Positions 1-7,300 of a stretch of 9,452 nucleotides of DNA are shown one piece after another (position 1 is the stretch's first letter; each line of letters starts with the position of its first letter). The notes under the pieces were generated by a model. It was not told where the DNA came from and did not search any database. It saw nothing but the letters and a program-made list of their open reading frames with translations. Position numbers and translations under genes: made by a program. This DNA comes from Berkiella sp964502705 (GTDB taxonomy: Bacteria > Pseudomonadota > Gammaproteobacteria > Berkiellales > Berkiellaceae): NCBI GenBank assembly GCA_964502705.1, contig CAZCXZ010000125.1:1-9452 (forward strand). Reading direction: 5' to 3'.

Positions 1-528
1 GTTGCCAAACGAGCAAAAATTGCAAAAGGAACTTTGTATTTATATTTTCCAACAAAAGAAGACCTTTGCCTTCGAGTACATAACGCCGATTATGAAGTGT
101 GGTTTTTGGACATGGAAACATTTTTAACAGAAACAAAAAACATAGATGCTGAAGTGTTTTCTAAATGGTTTGTTGAATCAATGGATCGACATGTTCGTTT
201 TTTAAAACTTTTACCCATTGTCCCCACAATTCTAGAAAAAAATGCAAGCATCGCAACTATTCGAGAATTCAAACTTAGCCTAAAAGAACAAATTATAAAA
301 ATCCTGCCGCTTCTAATCCAAGCCTTTCCTTTTCTAAACGAACAATCGGCCTTTTTATTTCTGATGCAGTGCCATGCTTTAGCTGTAGGATCTTGGTCCC
401 ATGGTTTTCCCTCCAACCAAGTGAGAGAGGCAGTCAAAGAAAATGGATTAGATATGTTTGTTCTGGATTACAAAAATTTTCTGAAAACATCCATTCTGAC
501 ACTTCTAAATGGAAATAAGATCACCTAA
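1..528 (+). CDS. TetR/AcrR-family transcriptional repressor, C-terminal part (5' end outside window)
   Basis: The reading frame is open from base 1, so the gene starts left of the window; 175 codons remain before TAA at 526-528. The first residues (VAKRAKIAKGTLYLYFPTKE) are the second half of a TetR helix-turn-helix, with the typical recognition-helix segment G-T-L-Y-x-Y-F and the K-E/D-L that follows it. A TTG at 34-36 could be mistaken for a start, but it lies inside this DNA-binding motif. The rest is an all-helical ligand-binding and dimerisation domain. It has a segment like T-I-L-E-K-N-A-S, followed by a W-S-H-G-F-P region, resembling a C-terminal type found in many TetR proteins of unknown ligand. 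Such proteins are dimeric repressors released from DNA by a small molecule. The ligand and target genes cannot be told from this fragment. It is convergent with the next gene, so its own promoter and operator lie outside the window. Confidence 0.93.
   Translation, partial: VAKRAKIAKGTLYLYFPTKEDLCLRVHNADYEVWFLDMETFLTETKNIDAEVFSKWFVESMDRHVRFLKLLPIVPTILEKNASIATIREFKLSLKEQIIKILPLLIQAFPFLNEQSAFLFLMQCHALAVGSWSHGFPSNQVREAVKENGLDMFVLDYKNFLKTSILTLLNGNKIT
525..528. other. Tail-to-tail overlap of convergent genes
   Basis: The + strand TAA of the TetR gene (526-528) and the - strand TAG of the phosphotransferase gene (525-527) share bases, so the two coding regions overlap by 4 bp. No hairpin followed by a T-run is visible on either strand close by. 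Transcripts from both sides probably run into the opposite gene or end by a factor-dependent route. Confidence 0.9.
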
Positions 529-2174
529 CGAATGCCAGAATAAATTTGATTCATTACCTTATGTTTCAGACGAACATCGGTAATGGGAGTTCTGTTTTCA
601 TCCATCAAATCCATCTGAAACAATTGATCCCGATCACTATGATAAATGTATTTTCTGTCGTTACTGATCCAAGATTTTTGAATTTCAGAATTCCAAGTTT
701 TTAATACTAAATTTGGTTGGTAATTCAGACCAAAAAAACTCATTTTCAATTTTTCATTTTTTGTGCCTGAGTTTGTTTCTAATAAACTTAAGACTGTATC
801 TTTAAAATCTACTGACGTTCCTAATTTTGGAATGTATATTTGTCCTGATTTTAGAAAATACAATAGGAATGGTACATCTGTCTCTTGATTGTATAACGAA
901 TAGTTGTGGGCAAAAGCACCCTCCTCCCCAAAGGATTCGCCATGGTCTGCAGAGAGAATCAACACTGTTTCACGAGAAGAGTTTTCTTTCCAATAAGTAA
1001 TGATAGAATCTAATACTTCGAGCTCTTCTTTTATGGATGCCTTATAACGAATGAAAGGTGATTTCCATCGGAGGTTAGAATTTTCGTTTGATATAAAATA
1101 AGGGCTATGTGTTTGGCTAAGTCCAATCAACAAAAATAATGGATCTTTTTCATTACTATTGATTTGTTTCATTGCAGAAAGAATGACTCGGTCATCCATT
1201 CCCCAACTGAATGAAGAATATAGAGATCCATATCTTTTTTCCAAATTTGATTTATCTTCAACCGTTTGAAAAACTTTTGGGAAAAATTGGTTCATTCCTT
1301 CAAAGTAAATCGATTGTGTATAGATCATAACCGTTTGGTATTTATGTCTTTTTTGTAATTGTACAGGAAGACTTGATTCTAATAACAAATTATCTAATTG
1401 TAATCTAGAATGATTGAGTTGTGATTCACCCGTCATCCAAGTAAATAGACTTTTGGAAGTATGTGGCATAGGGATCCAAAAATGAGAACCTTCCAATAGG
1501 GAAAAATCAATATAACGTGATTTTAGAGACAACAGTTGTTTTCTAGAGACACCTTCTAACAAAACAAAAACGAAATTTGGTTTTCCTGGTATAAATTCTA
1601 AATTTGTTTTCCCTTTTTTCACCTGATAGGTAGTCATCTCTTTTTGATTTTCAAAACTGATCATCCCTTCCGAAAAAAAACGAAGAGAAAAAAATAATAA
1701 TAAACCAACAAGAAGAGAAAAAAATCTTCTCTTTCCATTCTGATCGAAAACCAAATGAAATCCAATTCCCAATACAAACCACTGCGTAAGTTTCCATTGG
1801 TATAAAAAACTAAAAAAATCTGTATATAGAATAGAGAAGTGTTGAACAGAATAAATCGCAAGATCCAAAGTCAAAGCGGTTTGATAGACTTCCTGATAGC
1901 TAAAAATGATTAAAAAGAATGTCCAAAAAAACAAACGGTAAGCAGTATATATTATATTCTTTTTATTTGAATTTCTTACGAGATAAAATTCTAAAACCAA
2001 AACAAAGGTTGTAAACGTTGTAACAAAAATCCCATGGAAGTAAATCCAAACGTTGAATGAATAAGAAAAAGGACAATGAAAACAATAGAAAAACAAATAC
2101 CATATAACCAATGGCATTTTTTCCAATTGATACCAATAATTAAAACAATCGAACTTACTTAACTTCAAAATCAA
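525..2174 (-). CDS. Membrane-anchored sulfatase-superfamily phosphotransferase (LtaS/EptA-like)
   Basis: Taking the TTG at 2174 as start gives 549 residues. About five hydrophobic segments (roughly residues 22-40, 44-66, 74-93, 115-140, 150-168) precede a C-terminal alkaline-phosphatase-fold domain (sulfatase family, PF00884). Loops such as RNSNKK and NGKRR fit a cytoplasmic side, which puts the catalytic domain outside the inner membrane, the same plan as LtaS and EptA. Likely catalytic and metal residues are Glu207 (V-L-L-E-G), Thr239 (P-H-T-S-K-S), Asp410-His411 (S-A-D-H-G-E) and His423 (F-A-H-N); His356 in T-H-S-P-Y may bind substrate. The sulfatase signature C/S-x-P-x-R is absent and a Thr sits at the nucleophile position. 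Transfer of phosphoglycerol or phosphoethanolamine is therefore more likely than sulfate hydrolysis; the substrate is unknown. The frame stays open to an ATG at 2252 inside pbpC. TTG 2174 is preferred because AGAAGG lies 6 bases upstream and it leaves a Lys-containing cytoplasmic tail before helix 1. ATG 2117 and ATG 2198 are alternatives. It is the last gene of the apparent operon. Confidence 0.85.
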   Translation of the reverse strand: MILKLSKFDCFNYWYQLEKMPLVIWYLFFYCFHCPFSYSFNVWIYFHGIFVTTFTTFVLVLEFYLVRNSNKKNIIYTAYRLFFWTFFLIIFSYQEVYQTALTLDLAIYSVQHFSILYTDFFSFLYQWKLTQWFVLGIGFHLVFDQNGKRRFFSLLVGLLLFFSLRFFSEGMISFENQKEMTTYQVKKGKTNLEFIPGKPNFVFVLLEGVSRKQLLSLKSRYIDFSLLEGSHFWIPMPHTSKSLFTWMTGESQLNHSRLQLDNLLLESSLPVQLQKRHKYQTVMIYTQSIYFEGMNQFFPKVFQTVEDKSNLEKRYGSLYSSFSWGMDDRVILSAMKQINSNEKDPLFLLIGLSQTHSPYFISNENSNLRWKSPFIRYKASIKEELEVLDSIITYWKENSSRETVLILSADHGESFGEEGAFAHNYSLYNQETDVPFLLYFLKSGQIYIPKLGTSVDFKDTVLSLLETNSGTKNEKLKMSFFGLNYQPNLVLKTWNSEIQKSWISNDRKYIYHSDRDQLFQMDLMDENRTPITDVRLKHKVMNQIYSGIR

Positions 2175-4344
2175 CAGATGCCTTCTTCTCTTCTCCATCA
2201 TACAATACCAAAGAATGTTTTCCGCGAATGATGGGCAAACGTAAGTTTCCATCGGAAGATGGTTTGAACTCCGTATTTCCGTTCCAAATCAATTTCGGAG
2301 CTATTAAAGTTTTTATCTCACGAACTCGAACGGGAATACTTTGTGTTTCTTTTTCATAAGATGGATGGTATAAATATACTTGGCCCATAGATGGATAAAC
2401 AAAACCAACACCTAATACAGAAGGATTTGAATCTTCTTTGTGTTTATCACATATCGCAGAGAAATGGATTTTTTTTCTTACTTTTAAAGCAATGGATGGG
2501 CATTGGTTTGAAGCTAACTTCCCGGAAATACGACAAAAAATTTTCGTTTCCGTATAATTACTTTTAAAATCTAATTTTGGTTTATCTTTCATTAAACTTC
2601 GAAATATGTTTTGTACAATTCGTCCGGCGCCAAAAGAACCAGACACATCCATTGTTCTTTCTCCAGAAAAGTTTCCCACCCAAGCTCCAACCACATAATG
2701 TTCATTAAATGCAATTGTCCATGAATTTCGGTAATCTTTGGAAGTACCTGTTTTAATTGAAACTGGAAATGGAAAATCTAAATAACTCCTTCTTCCGAAA
2801 GCTCTCTGCCTTAGTTTGGGATCTTTCAAAACAAACTTCAACTCTTCAGCAGTTTCCCCGGAGAAAAGCCGTCTTGAAAAACCAAAATACAACGGTTTTC
2901 TATTCATCGTTCCTAAACGAATTTTTGGAAGTATTCCGTTCAAAGGGAAGGATCCATAAGCACGAGTTAGCTGCAAAAGACTTGATCCACCAGAGCCCAA
3001 AGCAAGACCTGGCCCATAAAATTGGGGTGATTCTTTTAAGTGTGTAAATCCGGCGGATTGCAAAAAACGATAAAATGTTGTAACACCCATTTCGTTAATC
3101 GCTGTGACAGCGGGAATATTTCTAGAATTACCGAGAGCCTCTGCCAAGGTTAAGTCTCCCCAATAACGAAGGTCTGCGTTTCTTGGAAGATAATTCCCTC
3201 CTTGGCCCAGAGAAAATGAATATTTTTCATCGGAGAAAATGGAATTTATAGAATAAAATCCTTTTTCTATCGCAAGAGCATATAACAGAGGTTTTAGTGT
3301 ACTTCCGGAATCTCTATACGCTAAACTACCGTTTACCATTCCATTTCCGTCTTCAAAAAAATTTTTGGAACCGATCATTCCTTTTAGTTCAAGTTCATCG
3401 TCTTTACCTGAAATGCGTTCCAAAACAATAGCAGAGGCATTGGATACATTCCATCTTGCTAAACCGTCCAATTCTGAATTTACAATTGAGTGTAATTCGG
3501 AATTTAATTCCGAGGATAGGGAAGATACAAATTCTTCTGAAGGGATTGAAAGTAAAAGCCGAATCCAATTAAGAAAATGTTGGTTCTCACCTTTCCATTG
3601 TTCTGATAAATCTATTTTTTTTTGAGAACTAATACCAAGAGCAATTTCTTTTAGATTGTCCAACTTTGGAATTGTGTATGGAATTCGATCGCGTAAATTG
3701 TGGTAACGAATGGTTAACTCTACTGGTGAGGGTTTATTTTTACGAATCAATACTGCAAGGTAAACCGTTTCTTCAATGGATAAAAAACGAATGTGTTTGC
3801 CAAATAATGCAAGTGAGGCGGATGGAAACCCAACAATATTAGAATGAATGGATACGGAATTAAGATAGGCTTCTAAAATTTCCGGTTTTGTTAGCCAGAT
3901 TTCATAACGAATTGCTTCTAAGATTTCAAATGTTTTCCTTAAGAAAAATGGATAGGATCGTATTTCCGAATTTTGAATTCGAACAAGCTGCATCGTAATT
4001 GTGGATGCACCTCCGCGTTTTCCATGGGAAAAAAAGTAGGAATAGATTGAATTGAATGCGGCGACTATGTCGATTCCATGATGAACATCAAATCGTTTGT
4101 CTTCCGCAATTTTAATAATTTCAGTTACATAGTTTGGATATTCTTTTAAACTTTCCCAATCTTGTTTGGTTTGGTTTTCGTTGTTTCCTCTTCCTATTAA
4201 TGTTCCTTCCCTTGAAATAAATCTGGTTGTAGTCTGCTTTCGAAGGGAGTCATAAAAAACAGGTCGCAGTAAAAATCCTATTACAAAGATGCAAAAAACA
4301 CCAAAGAATAGGATTCCAACTTGTTGAAATTTGCGATGGATCAC
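2155..4344 (-). CDS. pbpC: Penicillin-binding protein 1C (bifunctional glycosyltransferase/transpeptidase)
   Basis: This 729-residue class A penicillin-binding protein has a signal anchor at about residues 8-27, leaving the rest in the periplasm. The glycosyltransferase domain (GT51) shows E-D-K-R-F at 81-85 with likely catalytic Glu81, then H-x-G-I-D, G-A-S-T-I-T-M-Q-L at 112-120, and R-K-T-F-E at 136-140 with the second Glu140. The transpeptidase domain has all three active-site motifs: S348-T-L-K351, S407-R-N409 and K531-T-G-T-S. The S-G-S-T-L-K-P form and Y-R-N-S-W after KTG are typical of PBP1C. The C-terminal part carries C604, C615 and C632 in an S-G-K-L-A-x-N-x-C-P setting. It ends in a beta-rich domain (G-K-H-S-L-V-L-Y-D-G) matching the C-terminal domain of PBP1C (PF06832). 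The length is close to that of E. coli PBP1C (about 770). The start is GTG at 4344, overlapping the macroglobulin stop as GTGA. It polymerises and may crosslink peptidoglycan; some PBP1C proteins bind beta-lactams poorly, so transpeptidase activity is not certain. Confidence 0.96.
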   Translation of the reverse strand: MIHRKFQQVGILFFGVFCIFVIGFLLRPVFYDSLRKQTTTRFISREGTLIGRGNNENQTKQDWESLKEYPNYVTEIIKIAEDKRFDVHHGIDIVAAFNSIYSYFFSHGKRGGASTITMQLVRIQNSEIRSYPFFLRKTFEILEAIRYEIWLTKPEILEAYLNSVSIHSNIVGFPSASLALFGKHIRFLSIEETVYLAVLIRKNKPSPVELTIRYHNLRDRIPYTIPKLDNLKEIALGISSQKKIDLSEQWKGENQHFLNWIRLLLSIPSEEFVSSLSSELNSELHSIVNSELDGLARWNVSNASAIVLERISGKDDELELKGMIGSKNFFEDGNGMVNGSLAYRDSGSTLKPLLYALAIEKGFYSINSIFSDEKYSFSLGQGGNYLPRNADLRYWGDLTLAEALGNSRNIPAVTAINEMGVTTFYRFLQSAGFTHLKESPQFYGPGLALGSGGSSLLQLTRAYGSFPLNGILPKIRLGTMNRKPLYFGFSRRLFSGETAEELKFVLKDPKLRQRAFGRRSYLDFPFPVSIKTGTSKDYRNSWTIAFNEHYVVGAWVGNFSGERTMDVSGSFGAGRIVQNIFRSLMKDKPKLDFKSNYTETKIFCRISGKLASNQCPSIALKVRKKIHFSAICDKHKEDSNPSVLGVGFVYPSMGQVYLYHPSYEKETQSIPVRVREIKTLIAPKLIWNGNTEFKPSSDGNLRLPIIRGKHSLVLYDGEEKKASVDFEVK
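2181..2186 (-). promoter_or_regulatory. Shine-Dalgarno-like AGAAGG supporting start at 2174
   Basis: On the minus strand AGAAGG is followed by six bases and TTG (2172-2174), which is good spacing for a ribosome binding site. It lies within the last codons of pbpC (E-E-K-K), so the purine run may be only coding sequence. The competing ATG at 2117 has just a weak GGA five bases upstream. Confidence 0.45.
4341..4344 (-). other. GTGA stop/start overlap (translational coupling)
   Basis: On the minus strand the macroglobulin gene ends in TGA (4343-4341) and pbpC begins with GTG (4344-4342), sharing four bases. The only purine-rich element nearby, GGAG, runs directly into the GTG with no spacing and cannot act as a normal ribosome binding site. 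Translation of pbpC therefore probably depends on ribosomes finishing the macroglobulin, which would tie the amounts of the two proteins together. Confidence 0.85.
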
Positions 4345-7300
4345 TCCACTTTCACTCGTAAAGTATTGGTATTTCCAAAGAACTGCGGATGATACATCAA
4401 AAATGTTTTGGAAGCTGGCATGATTGAATTTCCTTTAGCAACTGGCCGAATGATATAACTAAACTCGGTTTCTCCTTTTTCAATTCTATCTTCCGAAAAG
4501 ATAACGCGATCATCTCTATATTCTTTGTATCCGCCATAGAATGATTCGGATACATCTGTATCTTCAGCATCAGATTCCTTTTCTGTTAAAAAGGATGTGT
4601 TTACGATTTCTGTATTACTTGGAATTGGGTCTACAATCATCGCAAAGGCGTGGTCTTTTGTACTTAAAACTTTGAGTTTCACTAAGTATGTTGAACCTCT
4701 TTGCAAGTTGGAAACTTCTTTTAAAATTGGATTTCCATCATCATTTCGACCATTTATCTGATATAATGTTTTTCTGATTTCTAAACCATTGAACTTCTGT
4801 ACGGTGGAATCTTTTACAGGAACATATAATAAACGACTTTGGAAATATAATCGCCCTTCTGAACTTGTCCGTTTAAAGATAATAGGCCTACTCGAAGGAT
4901 CTTTTCCATCAAAGAGTCTATCAAAAGTAATCTCTTCTTTATAAATGGAATCAGAAGAGGCAGAAAATGATTCATCAATTAGTTTTTTTTCACCAAAGAT
5001 CGTTTGACCTTCCGTATCAACTGAAGTGGATTCAAATCGATTTCGATATTCGGATAAAGCAAGTGCAATGGTTCCTACACTATGACTATCTGTCCAATAA
5101 CTGTTTTGACGGTCCATCATTATCGATTTGACTAAGGATACTATTTTAGGATTTTTAGAATCCACTCTGAGTAATAGCCTTAAATAATGGCCTAGCACCG
5201 AAGTTGAATTGTAATACGAATAATAGTAGCTTTCATCCTTATTTTTCTTCAAAGGTTTGATAATGAATAAGTCTTTATCATATTCGATGTATTGATTGAA
5301 GTCATCATATAGTTTTTTGAATATTGGATCGGAATTTGGAGAATCCAATTTATGATTTTCCGCATATGCAGTTAAAAAAATACCTCTGGATTTTAAATTC
5401 AAATCTTCGAAATGATCTATCAAAGTTTTTTCTAAAGAACTTACTTCTTTTTTGTCTTTATATAAAACAGAATATATCAAACTCAGAGTTTGATATGAAT
5501 CGATCGATGTTTCTGTTGGATTTTTAACATAGTTTATAAGGAATTGGATGGCAGAGTTATATGCAGCTGGATTGGTTCTTTTTCCTTTATCTTTTGCAAT
5601 TTGCATAACGGAAACTATATAAGCTGTTAAATAAGGATAACCGGACCTTCCATTCCCTTTCCATAGTCGAAAACTTCCTTCTGCAGATTGAAATTCAGAC
5701 ATTTCATCTAAAAATAATTTTTCGATTTGAGTGAAGTCATACGAATCTTTGTTTGGTGCCTTATATTGAAATTCTTTTAACAGCTCACCAGCACTTATTG
5801 AAAGTAAATATGCGGATGTTCGTTGTTCCATACAGAAGTAAGGATTCGATTCATAAAAATCAAATGCTGACTTCAAGGCGGTAAGCGCTGTTCCCGACAT
5901 ACGTATGTCTAGAGATCCCTTGTTCAGAAGTATAGAATCTTTTTTGGGAAAGGGAATCACGGTTTTATACTCTGCATCCGTATAACCAGAAAATTGAACC
6001 GAAGTAACAGGATCGAATTCTTTTATAGGAAGAGTGACTATTAGCGAATCAGTGAGTTCTGACTTTTTAAAATTGGCTAAAACTGCATCTTTATCAGGTT
6101 CAACTGTAATTTGATAAGACAAAATTACATCTTCTTTTGGTTGATTGAGTTTGAGTTTAATAAACTGGGATTCAGTTATCTGGAAAGTTCTCAATACCTC
6201 TTTAGTTTGCCCTGCAGCCAACTCAATTGATTGCCAACCTTTTTCTTCGGCTAAATATTTTGATTCAATTTTATATCGAAATTTTCCATTTATTTTTGTG
6301 TTGTTAGTGATACTTCCGCCTAAGTCCAAACTATCACCCACACGAATAAACCTTGCGACGGTTTTCTGCACGACTAAGTTCTTTTTGACAATAAATTCAG
6401 AGTTCGAAGCTCCATACTTTCCATTGGCAGAGGACGCCACCATAACTCGGAATGTTGTTAAGTTGTCAGGTAAAGTAAAATTTAAATCGGCATCACCGTT
6501 GTTATCAGCAATAACAACTGGATTCCAATAAGCTGTATAACGAAAATCCTTTCTTGCACCTGATTCCAGTTCAGCGGAAAAACCTCCACCGGAATCTTCG
6601 CCATAATCTCCCCCAGGACTATCCCCTTTGTTTTCATAAATATAATGTTTTATGATCATACTTCTTAGTTCATAGGTTTTAATGATACTATACCAATATT
6701 GATAGAACATTTGTATAGGACTCTGAAAAGAATAACCAACTAGGTCTAAAACACCTCTATCAGCCACTGAAACAGTTAACTCTGCTCCAGGAATTGTTTT
6801 GATCGATAACTTAACTTTTTCTCTCGGTTGGTATTCAGTTTTATCTGTTTTGATGACTACCGGTGCATTTCGCGATGTTAGATCTACTTTTAAAGTTATG
6901 GAACCTGTTTTTGCTTTGGGTGCACCTAAATCCTGTTCATTGAACTCTTTAATATCTTCTGCGGAAAGTCCCTCAGGAACAGGCAATCTTCCTGACAGCA
7001 TTACCACATTTACATCAACATTCGGCAAATAACTTTCATCGATAGGAATTTCAATAGGGGCACTATTTCCCTTCATCAAAAATGATTTTTTGAAATAAAC
7101 AGAATCTCTTTCAACTGTAACGATGACTCGTGAATTCTGTAACGGAGATTTGATGAGAATTTTTGCGGTATCACCAATTTGGTATTCCTTTTTATCCGAG
7201 CGAAGCTCAATGGAATCGTCTCCTCTAAAATCCCAAGTATAATAGGATTCTTTTTGATAAGCATAAAAATCAACACGGGAAAAAACTTTATCTTTGTTAA

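Noticed and set aside
90..437. 115-codon open frame on the minus strand
   Set aside because: It lies wholly within the TetR coding region, has no convincing domain and no good ribosome binding site; it is a shadow of the real gene.
2757..3047. Plus-strand open frame, and another at 3365-3625
   Set aside because: Both are antisense to the pbpC transpeptidase and linker regions, with no protein features of their own.
3498..3512. Perfect inverted repeat CGGAAT-TTA-ATTCCG
   Set aside because: It is inside pbpC coding DNA, has no T-run after it, and is explained by repeated Asn-Ser-Glu-Leu codons; not called as terminator or operator.
6145..6531. 128-codon open frame on the plus strand
   Set aside because: It is antisense to the conserved core of the macroglobulin, has no recognisable domain, and its composition mirrors the opposite strand.
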